A stretch of DNA of 64,000 bases from Modicisalibacter luteus DSM 23508 (lineage in GTDB: Bacteria; Pseudomonadota; Gammaproteobacteria; Pseudomonadales; Halomonadaceae). The notes under the pieces were generated by a model. That model was not told the origin of the DNA. It ran no database searches and saw only the letters and a program-made list of their open reading frames with translations. Both the position numbers and the translations under genes were made by a program. Location of the stretch: positions 1-64,000 of the forward strand of contig NZ_KB899992.1 of the NCBI RefSeq assembly GCF_000378505.1. The letters are read 5' to 3'. Within the stretch, counting starts at the first letter, position 1. Each line of letters opens with the position of its first letter. Below are positions 1-8,417 of this stretch, in pieces.

Positions 1-1
1 G

Positions 2-379
2 GTCATCGAGTGCAACGACACGGCCGAGGTGAAGCGGGTCGCCGAGCATCTGGAAGGCCAGCTCACCGTCACGTTGCAGATGGACGATGCCGACCTCGAC
101 GCGGCGCGTGCGCTGCTGCCGACGCTGGAGCGCAAGGCGGGCCGCGTGCTGGTCAACGGCTGGCCGACCGGGGTCGAGGTGTGCCATGCCATGGTTCACG
201 GCGGGCCGTACCCGGCGACCTCGGACAGCCGCACCACCTCGGTGGGTAGCGCGGCGATCTTCCGCTTCCTGCGCCCGGTGTGCTACCAGGCGCTGCCGGA
301 AGGGCTGCTGCCCGAGCCGCTCAAGGAGAGCAACCCGCTGGGGCTCAAGCGGCTCTATGACGGCAAGCGCGAAGGCTGA
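2..379 (+). CDS. 2,5-dioxovalerate (alpha-ketoglutarate semialdehyde) dehydrogenase, C-terminal part
   Basis: The reading frame is open from the window edge to a TGA at 377-379, so only about the last 125 residues are present. The tail has the run LVNGWPTGVEVCHAMVHGG, then SDSRTTSVGS and FLRPVCYQ, which resembles the end of NADP-type aldehyde dehydrogenases that oxidise 2,5-dioxopentanoate to 2-oxoglutarate. The catalytic Cys and Glu lie outside the window. The role fits the neighbours: the dehydratase gene downstream makes exactly this semialdehyde, so this enzyme would finish the oxidative uronate route. A terminator follows, so it is probably transcribed apart from the downstream operon. 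Family assignment is firm; exact substrate is inferred from context. Confidence 0.85.
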   Translation, partial: VIECNDTAEVKRVAEHLEGQLTVTLQMDDADLDAARALLPTLERKAGRVLVNGWPTGVEVCHAMVHGGPYPATSDSRTTSVGSAAIFRFLRPVCYQALPEGLLPEPLKESNPLGLKRLYDGKREG

Positions 380-408
380 TTATCGTAGCTGAACGATGAA
401 TGACCGAG

Positions 409-438
409 CCGGCATGGGGCGACCCATGCCGGTTTTTT
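409..438 (+). terminator. Rho-independent terminator after the aldehyde dehydrogenase
   Basis: A perfect 10-bp stem CCGGCATGGG / CCCATGCCGG with a GCGA loop is followed by six T. It closes the transcription unit that ends at 379. Confidence 0.92.
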
Positions 439-679
439 GTATTCACGATCAGTATCTAAGAACAAGAGTGTGGTTGTTCGCGGCAGTCCTTTTCACAGAT
501 ATATTTTTATTTTGTTTATAAAAACAATCTCTTGGTGAGGTTTTTCAGTGAGGTTCGCTGTATTCAGACAATATTTGCCTCATATATAAAACGTTATCTT
601 TCCTTGGCTAAAGCGTTATTGGGCTTTGGTGGTATCCACTAATGTCGATATTGCTGGTGGATAAAGAGAGGGCTAGGTT

Positions 680-704
680 TTATGACATATGATGTATGAC
701 ATAA
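680..704. promoter_or_regulatory. Imperfect palindrome upstream of kdgD, candidate operator
   Basis: The 398-bp gap 380-777 holds the terminator and then an AT-rich stretch without a credible gene. Within it the arms TTATGACATA and TATGACATAA form an inverted repeat matching at 9 of 10 positions around a 5-bp centre. It lies about 75 bp before the kdgD start. The GntR/FCD regulator encoded at 7620-8375 is the obvious candidate ligand; this link is inference. Confidence 0.45.
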
Positions 705-777
705 GGTTTGCGCTTCGGAGCATCTACGAAGTGTGACGTAAAACTTATCATCTTCGCCAAATAAATAAGGATAACCA

Positions 778-1695
778 GTGAATTTCACCAGAGAGGGTGT
801 CATCAGTGCCATCGGGGATGGCTTGTTGTCGTTTCCCATTACCGATTTTGATACCAGCGGCAACTTCGACGCCGAAAGCTACCGCAAGCGCCTGGAATGG
901 TTCGTCAGCCATGAGATTTCCGCCGTGTTCGTGGCTGGCGGCACCGGCGAGTTCTTCAATCTGAGCCTGGATGAATACCGCGAGATTGTCACTCTGGCCG
1001 TTGAGGCGGTGGGAGGTAAGGTGCCGGTCATTGCCAGCGCGGGGCTGAGCGTAGGTGGCGGCCAGGCCTTTGCCAAGGTCGCTGAAGATGCCGGCGCCAA
1101 CGGTATCCTGCTGATGCCGCCGTACCTGACCGAATGTCCGCAGGCGGGGCTCGTGGAGTACGCCCGCCAGATCTGCGACTCGACAACCATCAACGTCATT
1201 TACTACAACCGCGGCAATGGTGTACTCGACGCCGATGCGGTCCAGAAGCTTGCTGATGCCTGCCCTAATCTGATTGGCCTGAAGGACGGCAAAGGGGATA
1301 TCCAAGCGCTCAACAAGATCGTCAAGACCGTCGGGGATCGCCTGGTCTATGTGGGCGGCGTGCCAACGGCGGAAATCTTCGCCGAAGCGTATCTCGCCAT
1401 CGGAGTGAATACCTATTCCTCGGCGGTGTTCAATTTCGTGCCTGAGATGGCGCTCAAGTTTTATCGTGAACTTCGCAACGGCAATAAGGAGGTCGTCAAA
1501 CAAATTACGCAGGAGTTTTTCATTCCCTTCATCAATCTTCGCGATAACTGCAAAGGTTACGCCGTGAGCCTGATCAAGGAGGGCGCCGACATCATCGGTA
1601 AGCCTGCGGGAAGTGTACGCTCACCGTTGGTCATGCCGACCAGGGAAGAGCGTCAGGAACTCAAGCAACTCATCGATATCGCCAACCAACTATAA
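778..1695 (+). CDS. kdgD: 5-dehydro-4-deoxyglucarate dehydratase
   Basis: A 305-residue class I aldolase-fold protein (DHDPS/NAL superfamily). It dehydrates and decarboxylates 5-keto-4-deoxy-D-glucarate to 2,5-dioxopentanoate in the cytoplasm. Visible marks are the start GDGLLSFPITDFD, the substrate loop GGTGEF near residues 54-59, the catalytic Tyr in YYNR near 143, and the Schiff-base Lys in GLKDGKGD near 168. The start is GTG at 778. It opens an operon with the TRAP transporter and the lactone-processing enzymes, and feeds the aldehyde dehydrogenase encoded just upstream. A palindrome at 680-704 may be its operator. Confidence 0.93.
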   Translation: MNFTREGVISAIGDGLLSFPITDFDTSGNFDAESYRKRLEWFVSHEISAVFVAGGTGEFFNLSLDEYREIVTLAVEAVGGKVPVIASAGLSVGGGQAFAKVAEDAGANGILLMPPYLTECPQAGLVEYARQICDSTTINVIYYNRGNGVLDADAVQKLADACPNLIGLKDGKGDIQALNKIVKTVGDRLVYVGGVPTAEIFAEAYLAIGVNTYSSAVFNFVPEMALKFYRELRNGNKEVVKQITQEFFIPFINLRDNCKGYAVSLIKEGADIIGKPAGSVRSPLVMPTREERQELKQLIDIANQL

Positions 1696-1729
1696 ACAGA
1701 ACAACACTCTTCTTACTGGGAGACATGTC

Positions 1730-2731
1730 ATGAAAAAAACAATGCGCCAAAGCATTTCCAACGGTTTGAAGGTCACTGCGGCGGCCAGCGCACTGACAGT
1801 GCTATCGCTGCCTGCATACGCCGAGCAGTGGCGCGGCTGGAACATCCATCCGCCGGGTTACCCCAATTCCGTTGCCCTGGAGAGTTTCGCCAAGGAAGTA
1901 GCGGAAAAGACGGAAGGGCGTGTCGAGCCCAAGGTCTATCACAACGCCGTACTCGGCGATCAGCCTGATGCCATCCAGCAGACCCGCAACGGGGCGCTGG
2001 ACTTCGCCAACTTCAACATGGGCCCGATGGGACCCATCGTACCGGAAACCAACGTGTTGTCGTTGCCGTTCATCTTCAAGAGCGTCGATGACATGCACAA
2101 GGTCATGGACGGCGAGATCGGCCAGCGTTTCGCCGATGCACTGGCTGAGAAGGACCTGGTCGCGCTGTCCTGGTTCGATTCAGGCGCACGCAGCCTCTAC
2201 AACACGCAGCGCCCTGTAGAAACGCCGGCTGATGTCGAGGGGCTAAAAGTCCGTGTCATGAACAACGACCTCTACGTGGACATGATCGATGCGATGGGCG
2301 GCAATGCCACGCCGATGTCCTACGGAGAAGTCTATCAGTCACTCAAGACCGGCGTACTCGATGGGGCAGAGAACAATTACCCCTCCTATGAGTCAAGCAA
2401 CCACTTCGAAATTGCCCCGTATTACTCCCTGACCGAGCACTTGATCCTGCCGGAGTGCCTGTGTATCGCTAAATCCTCATGGGAATCACTCTCTGAGCAG
2501 GATCAGGAAATCGTCCGGCAAGCGGCTGTGGCAGCGGCCGAGGAGCAACGTCAATTGTGGGCTGAGCGCTCCAAGGCAAGCCGTGAAAAGGTGCTTTCCG
2601 AGGGCGTGAAGATCAATGAAGTTGCCGACAAGTCCGCCTTCCAGGAGAAGATGCAGCCTATCTACGCGGAGTTTGTTAAAGCACATCCGCAGCTCGAGAC
2701 GCTGGTGAATGATATCCAGGCAGCACAATAA
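1730..2731 (+). CDS. TRAP transporter substrate-binding protein (DctP family)
   Basis: A 333-residue periplasmic solute receptor. ATG 1730 was chosen because it gives a typical Sec signal peptide (MKKTMRQSIS, then a hydrophobic core ending PAYAEQ) and follows a GGGAG site; longer upstream readings overlap kdgD. The body shows the DctP pattern, with the conserved ARSLYN stretch and ESLKTGVLDGAENN-like region (here QSLKTGVLDGAENN) that binds the carboxylate of the ligand. Together with DctQ and DctM it would form a sodium-driven uptake system. Ligand inferred from context: D-glucuronate, D-galacturonate or an aldarate. A strong hairpin follows the gene before dctQ. Confidence 0.92.
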   Translation: MKKTMRQSISNGLKVTAAASALTVLSLPAYAEQWRGWNIHPPGYPNSVALESFAKEVAEKTEGRVEPKVYHNAVLGDQPDAIQQTRNGALDFANFNMGPMGPIVPETNVLSLPFIFKSVDDMHKVMDGEIGQRFADALAEKDLVALSWFDSGARSLYNTQRPVETPADVEGLKVRVMNNDLYVDMIDAMGGNATPMSYGEVYQSLKTGVLDGAENNYPSYESSNHFEIAPYYSLTEHLILPECLCIAKSSWESLSEQDQEIVRQAAVAAAEEQRQLWAERSKASREKVLSEGVKINEVADKSAFQEKMQPIYAEFVKAHPQLETLVNDIQAAQ

Positions 2732-2747
2732 CCCTTGAGCGAAATGA

Positions 2748-2782
2748 ACACCCTCATGCCGCTACCGGCATGAGGGTGTTTT
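2748..2782 (+). terminator. Hairpin between the TRAP receptor and dctQ (attenuator-like)
   Basis: A perfect 14-bp stem ACACCCTCATGCCG / CGGCATGAGGGTGT with a CTAC loop is followed by only three T, so it probably stops part of the transcripts or protects the 3' end of the receptor mRNA. That would make more receptor than membrane subunits. Confidence 0.7.
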
Positions 2783-2797
2783 GAAAAGGATTCCATC

Positions 2798-3340
2798 GTG
2801 AGTTCCTATTCCGACCAAATGAGTGACCAGAGCGAAGCACAGGCCCCGGCTCGGACAAGGCTGGATAGCGTGCTGGATGGGCTTGCTCAGCTTTGCATCA
2901 TCGTATCGGGAGTGCTGCTGGTTTTCCTGATCATTTCCTTCGGTTGGCTCGTCTTCGGGCGTTACGTGCTGAACGATACACCGACGTGGGTAGAGCAATC
3001 TTCGTTGGTCATCGTCGTATACATCACCTGTCTGGGGGCTGCCGCCGGTGTGCGCAATAACAGCCACCTCAGTATCGACTTCATTCGTGAGGGCCTGCCC
3101 AGGCTGCCTCGCGAAATCATGCGCTACATCGCAGATCTTTTCGTCATCGTCTTTGGTGGCTTCATGGCCTGGCAGGGCTGGATCATGGTGATGGACAACC
3201 TCACCCGGGCCATTCCCATGATCGGCATTTCCGAAAGTTGGCGAGCTGCACCGCTGGTGGTCTGCGGAGTCCTCATGATCCTGTTCTCCAGCGTCAATGT
3301 CATCGAACGCACCATTAGAACGACTCTAGGGAGGAAGTAA
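2798..3340 (+). CDS. TRAP transporter small permease (DctQ family)
   Basis: A 180-residue membrane protein with four predicted hydrophobic helices and the family stretch FGRYVLNDTPTWVEQSS followed by LGAAAGVRNNSHLSIDF, which is typical of DctQ subunits. It would pair with the large DctM subunit in the inner membrane. The start is GTG 2798, preceded by an AAAAGGA ribosome site. The gene ends 4 bp before dctM, so the two are translationally coupled. It is read from the same operon as the receptor, after the hairpin at 2748-2782. Confidence 0.9.
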   Translation: MSSYSDQMSDQSEAQAPARTRLDSVLDGLAQLCIIVSGVLLVFLIISFGWLVFGRYVLNDTPTWVEQSSLVIVVYITCLGAAAGVRNNSHLSIDFIREGLPRLPREIMRYIADLFVIVFGGFMAWQGWIMVMDNLTRAIPMIGISESWRAAPLVVCGVLMILFSSVNVIERTIRTTLGRK

Positions 3341-3344
3341 CGAC

Positions 3345-4625
3345 ATGGGGCTAACAATACTCTTTGGCCTGTTCTTCCTGGGGCTCATTGTAGGCGCGCC
3401 GGTCGCCTTCGCTGTCGGTCTGGCCGCCGTCGGGGCCTTTCTGTATGAAGGCTTGCCGCTCTTCGTAGCCTTCCAGCGTGTACTTTCGGGAATTTCGGTG
3501 TTTTCACTGCTGGCGATTCCCTTCTTTATCTTTGCCGGCGAATTGATGCTGCATGGCGGCATCTCGGATCGCCTGGTCAAGCTGGCTTCCGCTGCCGTTG
3601 GCCGCGTACGCGGTGGGCTGGGGATGGTCAACGTCAGCTCTTCCATGCTGTTTGGTGGTATCTCGGGATCCGCCGTGGCTGATGTGTCGGCGCTGGGCTC
3701 GATCCTCATTCCCGTAATGAAGGAAAAAGGCTATGACGCCGACTATGCAGTCAACGTCACTGTCACTTCCTCCATCGCGGGGGTAGTCATTCCACCGAGC
3801 CACAACATGATTCTCTATGCCGTGGCCGCCGGTGGCGGCATCTCGGTCACCAAGCTGTTCATGGCCGGGATCGTGCCAGGCGTGCTGATGTGCCTGACAT
3901 TAGCCATTGCGGCCTATCTGGTGGCGGTCAAGCGCGGCTATTCCGGCGAGGCGTTCCCGGGTTGGCATGCCTTGATCATCAGCTTTGCGGCGGCACTGCC
4001 TGGCCTGATGACGGCAGTGATCATTGTCGGTGGGGTGCTCTCGGGCATTTTGACGGTGACCGAATCGGGTGCCTTTGGTGCCATCTACGCTATCGTCGTG
4101 ACGGCGTTGGTTTATCGCCAACTGCGCTGGGAACCCTTCAAGAAGGCGGTTTATCAGTCTGTTAGAACCACGGCACTGGTCATGATTCTGGTGGGCTGCG
4201 CGTCGGCATTCTCCTATCTGCTTGCGCTATACAGCGTGCCGGAGCTATTGAGCGATGCGCTTCTTCAGATTTCGGACAATCCGCTCGTCATCCTGTTGTT
4301 ACTGAACCTGCTTCTGCTGGGGTTGGGCATGGTAATGGACATGGCGGCGCTGATCCTGATCTGTACGCCGATCTTCCTGCCGATTGCCATGCAGTTCGGG
4401 ATGGACCCGATCCAGTTCGGCATCATCATGATGATGAACCTGGGGCTGGGCCTGTGCACGCCGCCTGTCGGTGCCTGTCTGTTCGTCGGGAGCGTGATCG
4501 GCAAGATCAAGATCGAGCAAGCCGTCAAAACCATATGGCCGTTCTATCTGGCCCTGTTCATTGCGCTGATGCTGGTGACCTATGTGCCAGCCATCTCGAT
4601 GACGCTACCGAACATGATGGACTGA
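3345..4625 (+). CDS. TRAP transporter large permease (DctM family)
   Basis: A 426-residue polytopic protein of the ion transporter superfamily, the channel-forming part of the TRAP system. Typical elements are the N-terminal FLGLIVGAPVAFAVGL, the SSMLFGGISGSAVADVSALGSILIP segment, PPSHNMILYA in the middle and MNLGLGLCTPPVGACLF near the C terminus. The start ATG 3345 lies 4 bp after dctQ behind a GGAGG-like site. The substrate is not readable from the sequence; the surrounding catabolic genes point to hexuronates or aldarates. Confidence 0.94.
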   Translation: MGLTILFGLFFLGLIVGAPVAFAVGLAAVGAFLYEGLPLFVAFQRVLSGISVFSLLAIPFFIFAGELMLHGGISDRLVKLASAAVGRVRGGLGMVNVSSSMLFGGISGSAVADVSALGSILIPVMKEKGYDADYAVNVTVTSSIAGVVIPPSHNMILYAVAAGGGISVTKLFMAGIVPGVLMCLTLAIAAYLVAVKRGYSGEAFPGWHALIISFAAALPGLMTAVIIVGGVLSGILTVTESGAFGAIYAIVVTALVYRQLRWEPFKKAVYQSVRTTALVMILVGCASAFSYLLALYSVPELLSDALLQISDNPLVILLLLNLLLLGLGMVMDMAALILICTPIFLPIAMQFGMDPIQFGIIMMMNLGLGLCTPPVGACLFVGSVIGKIKIEQAVKTIWPFYLALFIALMLVTYVPAISMTLPNMMD

Positions 4626-4658
4626 TGCTTGAAACGAGCGGACTAAGGACATTCGTAG

Positions 4659-5795
4659 ATGAAGATCGACAAAGTACATACGCATATTCTTGATCATCCA
4701 CTGGAGACCGCCTTCGAAAGTGCATCGATGCGCTTCGAGCGGCGCCAGCACTGCCTGGTGGAGATCGTCTGCGACGATGGCACGGTAGGTTGGGGCGAGT
4801 GCCTGGGCCCGGCGAAGGCGAATGCCTCCGTCGTCGGGATCTATGCCGCCGGGCTGATCGGGCGCAACCCGCTGGAAACCGAGAAACTCTGGCTGGAACT
4901 TTACAACCGGCTTCGCGACCAGGGGCAGCGCGGCCTGACGGTCACGGCACTGAGTGGAATCGACATCGCGCTGTGGGACATCAAGGGGAAACATTACGGG
5001 GCTTCCATCTCTGAATTGTTAGGCGGACGCTTTCGCAACAGCGTGCGGGCCTATGCTACCGGCTCCTTCCGGCGTGAGGGCGTCGACCGCGTGCAGGACA
5101 TCGCCGCGGAGGTCAGCGGCTATGCCCGCGAGGGCTTCCATGGCGTCAAGATCAAGATTGGTTTCGATGTCGAGGAAGATCTGCGAGTGATCGCCGCCGT
5201 GCGCGAGGCGATCGGCCCCGGTCGGCGGCTTATGATCGATGCCAACCATGGTTATGACCTGCTCGAGGCGCTCGAAGTCGGCAAACGCGCCCAAGCCTAC
5301 GGGGTCGACTGGTTCGAGGAGCCGGTACTGCCTGAGCAGATCGGCACCTACCGCGCCGTGCGCGAGGGCCAGCCGTTACCCGTGGCTAGCGGTGAGAACT
5401 GGCATGGTCGCTACGCCATGCTCGAGCCGTTGTCGACGCGGGCGGTGGACATTGCCCAGCCCGATGTCTGCGGTGTCGGTGGGTTTACCGAGATGCGCCG
5501 CGTCGTCGACATGGCGGCGATGTTCGGTGTACGCCTGGTGCCCCATGTCTGGGGCACGGCGGTATGTATCGCAGCCAGCCTTCAGGTCATGGCCGCCTTG
5601 CCCCCGAACCCGCCGCGCCGTGAGCCCATAGAGCCGATCATGGAATTCGATCGTACCCATAATCCGTTTCGCCAGGCTGTGGTAAACACGCCGCTGGAGC
5701 ATGACGGTGGCGTTGTCGCCATTCCCGATGGTCCCGGCCTCGGTATAGAGATCAACCGCGATGCGTTACGGCAATACGCACTGAAGGAGGCATGA
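4659..5795 (+). CDS. gci: D-galactarolactone cycloisomerase (enolase superfamily)
   Basis: A 378-residue enolase-superfamily enzyme of the mandelate racemase subgroup. It opens galactaro-1,4-lactone by beta-elimination to 5-keto-4-deoxyglucarate. Visible residues: the K164-I-K166 base motif, metal ligands D194, E220 and E246, and H296 in PHVWG. The protein strongly resembles, from memory, the Agrobacterium Gci (for example RDQGQRGL, IDIALWDIKGKHYGASIS and PIEPIMEFDRTHNPFRQAV), which separates it from other racemase-subgroup enzymes. It sits between the transporter and the lactone isomerase genes; its stop overlaps the next start by 4 bp. Confidence 0.9.
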   Translation: MKIDKVHTHILDHPLETAFESASMRFERRQHCLVEIVCDDGTVGWGECLGPAKANASVVGIYAAGLIGRNPLETEKLWLELYNRLRDQGQRGLTVTALSGIDIALWDIKGKHYGASISELLGGRFRNSVRAYATGSFRREGVDRVQDIAAEVSGYAREGFHGVKIKIGFDVEEDLRVIAAVREAIGPGRRLMIDANHGYDLLEALEVGKRAQAYGVDWFEEPVLPEQIGTYRAVREGQPLPVASGENWHGRYAMLEPLSTRAVDIAQPDVCGVGGFTEMRRVVDMAAMFGVRLVPHVWGTAVCIAASLQVMAALPPNPPRREPIEPIMEFDRTHNPFRQAVVNTPLEHDGGVVAIPDGPGLGIEINRDALRQYALKEA

Positions 5796-6661
5796 GCGTG
5801 TCAGATATCCCCGCCAACACACGTCCCCTCGATGGGCCGGCCCCTGTGCTGAAGGCACCGCCGGGAGCAACCGACTGCCACATCCATATCTACTTGCCGG
5901 GCTTCGAAGCGCAGCCCGGCGGGCCAGCGATTCCCGAGCTTGCTACGGTGGAAGATTACCGCCAGGTACAGCGGCGCCTGTCGCTGGAGCGTGTCGTCGT
6001 CACCCAACCCAACGCCTACCAGCTCGATAACCGAGCGTTGTTGCAGGCGTTGGATATGTTCGGCACGCAAACGGCACGGGGTATTGCCGCCGTCACACCG
6101 GATACGCCACAGCATGAGCTCGAGGACTGGCATGCACGCGGCGTACGTGGGGCGCGCATCATGCAGTTGCCGGGTGGCGCCGTGAAGATCGACCGCATGC
6201 TGGATGTCGAGCGGGTCATCAAGCCGCTGGGCTGGCACTTGATGGTCCAGTTCAACGGTCGTCATCTCGACGATTACGTGGACGAGCTTCGCAAGATCGA
6301 AGGGGAGTACATCATCGATCACATCGGCAAGTTCATGGACCCGGTGCCAGCCGACGACGCGCGGGTCGACGAGATACTGCGCCTGCTCGACAAGGGCAAT
6401 GCCTGGTTCAAGGTCTGCGCAGGCTATGAGGCCAGCGTGACGGGCGGCCCGCGTTACGAGGACATCGGTGCCATCGCCCGGCGAGTCATTGCGCACGCGC
6501 CCGATCGCATCCTGTGGGGGAGCAATTGGCCACACGTGGGCGTGCCACGCTCGCAGTACCCCGACGATGCCGAACAGCTCGATGTGCTGCTGCACTGGGC
6601 TGAGCCCGACGTGCAAAAGAAGATTCTCGTCGATAACCCGGCGCGGCTTTACGGGTTCTGA
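5792..6661 (+). CDS. gli: D-galactarolactone isomerase (amidohydrolase superfamily)
   Basis: A 289-residue metal-dependent amidohydrolase-fold protein. The first strand motif is DCHIHIY near residue 29; later come QFNGRH, IIDHIGKF and the closing GSNWPHVG with the catalytic Asp region, as in the 2-pyrone-4,6-dicarboxylate lactonase and Gli group. In Agrobacterium the Gli enzyme interconverts 1,5- and 1,4-galactarolactone, supplying the substrate of Gci, and the genes are adjacent there as here. The 4-bp overlap with gci supports coupling. Hydrolysis of another aldarolactone cannot be excluded. Confidence 0.87.
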   Translation: MSVSDIPANTRPLDGPAPVLKAPPGATDCHIHIYLPGFEAQPGGPAIPELATVEDYRQVQRRLSLERVVVTQPNAYQLDNRALLQALDMFGTQTARGIAAVTPDTPQHELEDWHARGVRGARIMQLPGGAVKIDRMLDVERVIKPLGWHLMVQFNGRHLDDYVDELRKIEGEYIIDHIGKFMDPVPADDARVDEILRLLDKGNAWFKVCAGYEASVTGGPRYEDIGAIARRVIAHAPDRILWGSNWPHVGVPRSQYPDDAEQLDVLLHWAEPDVQKKILVDNPARLYGF

Positions 6662-6715
6662 GCCCAAGGTTATTGCCAGCTTCCGACAACAACCCAAAAC
6701 CACTAGGAGACAATC

Positions 6716-7519
6716 ATGTTGAACCGCTTACTGGTCACAGGCGCTGCTGGGGGTGTCGGCCAGGCTATTCGCCCCTATCTGTCACGCTTGGCCAAAACCG
6801 TGCGTCTATCGGATATCGCTGATCTGGGCGAGCCCGCTGCCCATGAAGAGCTGGTGACCTGCGACCTGGCCGATGCCAAGGCCGTTCATGATCTGGTGTC
6901 TGGCTGCGACGGGATCATTCACCTGGGGGGCGTCTCGGTCGAAAAACCTTGGAACAGCATCCTCCAGTCCAATATCGTCGGCACGTACAATATGTACGAG
7001 TCCGCTCGCCATCTCGGCAAGCCGCGCATTGTCTTCGCCAGTTCCAACCACACCATTGGGTTCTATGAGCGTACCCGCAAACTCGATACCCAAGTACCGC
7101 GCCGGCCCGATTCACTCTATGGTGTTTCCAAGTGTTTCGGTGAGGACCTGGCCAGTCTGTATCATGACAAGTTTGGCATCGAGACCCTGAATGTCAGGAT
7201 CGGGTCGTGCTTTCCCAAGCCCAAGGATCGGCGCATGATGGCGACATGGCTAAGTGTGGAAGACTTCATGCGTCTGATGCAGCGCGCATTTGCTGCGCCC
7301 AAACTGGGCTGTACCGTAGTTTATGGGGCGTCGGACAATACCGAAAAATGGTGGGACAATGGCGCTTCGGCGTTTCTGGGCTGGACACCCCAGGATAGCT
7401 CCGAGCCGTGGCGTGACGAGGTTGAAGCCGAGGACACGGGGCTGCGACCCGACGATCCGGCGGTCATCTATCAAGGCGGCAAGTTCGTCACCTTTGGCCA
7501 TCCGGACGATGAGGTATGA
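6716..7519 (+). CDS. udh: Uronate dehydrogenase
   Basis: A 267-residue short-chain-fold NAD-dependent dehydrogenase that oxidises the C1 hemiacetal of D-galacturonate or D-glucuronate to the aldarolactone, the first step of the pathway. The Rossmann glycines are G9-x-x-G12-x-x-G15 (TGAAGGVG), and the catalytic set is S110 with Y135-x3-K139 (YGVSK). The whole sequence matches the udh family pattern (SNHTIGFYER, VRIGSCFPKPKDRRM). It is the last gene of the operon and is followed by two back-to-back inverted repeats. Confidence 0.92.
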   Translation: MLNRLLVTGAAGGVGQAIRPYLSRLAKTVRLSDIADLGEPAAHEELVTCDLADAKAVHDLVSGCDGIIHLGGVSVEKPWNSILQSNIVGTYNMYESARHLGKPRIVFASSNHTIGFYERTRKLDTQVPRRPDSLYGVSKCFGEDLASLYHDKFGIETLNVRIGSCFPKPKDRRMMATWLSVEDFMRLMQRAFAAPKLGCTVVYGASDNTEKWWDNGASAFLGWTPQDSSEPWRDEVEAEDTGLRPDDPAVIYQGGKFVTFGHPDDEV

Positions 7520-7522
7520 GTT

Positions 7523-7549
7523 CGCAGGCTGCCTTCCAGGCAGCCTGCG
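7523..7549 (+). terminator. Hairpin after udh
   Basis: A perfect 11-bp stem CGCAGGCTGCC / GGCAGCCTGCG with a TTCCA loop starts four bases after the udh stop. The T-tract is weak (CTGATTTC), so termination may be incomplete. Confidence 0.7.
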
Positions 7550-7556
7550 CTGATTT

Positions 7557-7587
7557 CGGCACGTGGCGGCGACGCAGCCACGTGCCG
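7557..7587. promoter_or_regulatory. Second inverted repeat upstream of the GntR gene
   Basis: Arms CGGCACGTGGC and GCCACGTGCCG (11 bp, perfect) flank a 9-base centre. It lies 33 bp before the GntR start and could be an RNA hairpin or an autoregulatory site; the sequence alone does not decide. Confidence 0.45.
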
Positions 7588-7619
7588 GCCGATGAATGTT
7601 TTGGGTAGTGGAAACGGCT

Positions 7620-8375
7620 ATGACAGGTAAACCGGAAAATCTGGCAACAGTGGCACAGTTGAATGTACAGAAGCTCTCACGAGAGGGCAGCCTGTCAGTG
7701 CACGTGGCCGACCAATTGGAGACCCTGATCACCAGCGGTGGCATCACGGTCGGTCAGAAACTCCCCACTGAAAACGGGTTGTGCGAGTCATTCGGCGTCA
7801 GTCGAACGGTCATCCGCGAGGCCATCACGCACCTCAAGTCCTTGGGGCTGGTTGAAACCCGGCGCGGCGTGGGCACCACGGTGATTCGCACCTCGGCGGT
7901 CGAAGCCATGCCCGCTGAGCGGATCAGCCCCACCACGGTCGAGGACATACTGCATGTGCTCGAGCTACGTCTGAACCTCGAGCCGGCGGCGGCCGAACTG
8001 GCGGCGCAGCGTCATGACGACGATGATCGGCGCATTCTTCAGGAAAAGCATGACGCCTTCATCCGGGCGCGTGCCGAGAAGACTCAAGCACGCACCGAAG
8101 ATTACGAGTTTCATTATGCGATTGCGGAGGCGACCAAGAATCCCTTCTTCAAGGCGTTCTACGAGCAACTTAGCCAGAGCGTGATTCCGCGTGCCAAACT
8201 GATGAGCATCGAAATCAATACCTCCTCGACGGATAAGTATCTGGCCCGAGTCGAGGAGGAGCACACCTACATTCTCGAGGCGATTCTCGCCCGTGATCCA
8301 GCGACAGCCCGCGAGATGATGTATCAGCACCTCAATCGCGCCCGCAACATGTACGCCAAGTTTCAGGAAGCATGA
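7620..8375 (+). CDS. GntR-family regulator with FCD domain
   Basis: About 251 residues. An N-terminal winged helix (SVHVADQLETLITSGGITVGQKLPTENGLCESFGVSRTVIREAI is the recognition region, residues about 22-65) is followed by an all-helical FCD ligand domain (ELRLNLEPAAAELAA onward) containing the Asp/His metal-site pattern seen in GudR-, UxuR- and LldR-like proteins. ATG 7620 with GGA 7 bp before it is preferred; an in-frame ATG at 7596 has no ribosome site. The position next to the uronate genes makes it the likely local repressor, with a pathway acid as effector. This function is inference. Confidence 0.88.
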   Translation: MTGKPENLATVAQLNVQKLSREGSLSVHVADQLETLITSGGITVGQKLPTENGLCESFGVSRTVIREAITHLKSLGLVETRRGVGTTVIRTSAVEAMPAERISPTTVEDILHVLELRLNLEPAAAELAAQRHDDDDRRILQEKHDAFIRARAEKTQARTEDYEFHYAIAEATKNPFFKAFYEQLSQSVIPRAKLMSIEINTSSTDKYLARVEEEHTYILEAILARDPATAREMMYQHLNRARNMYAKFQEA

Positions 8376-8417
8376 CCGGGGGAGGGCGGCCCCATGATCG
8401 TCCTGCAAATGACCGGC

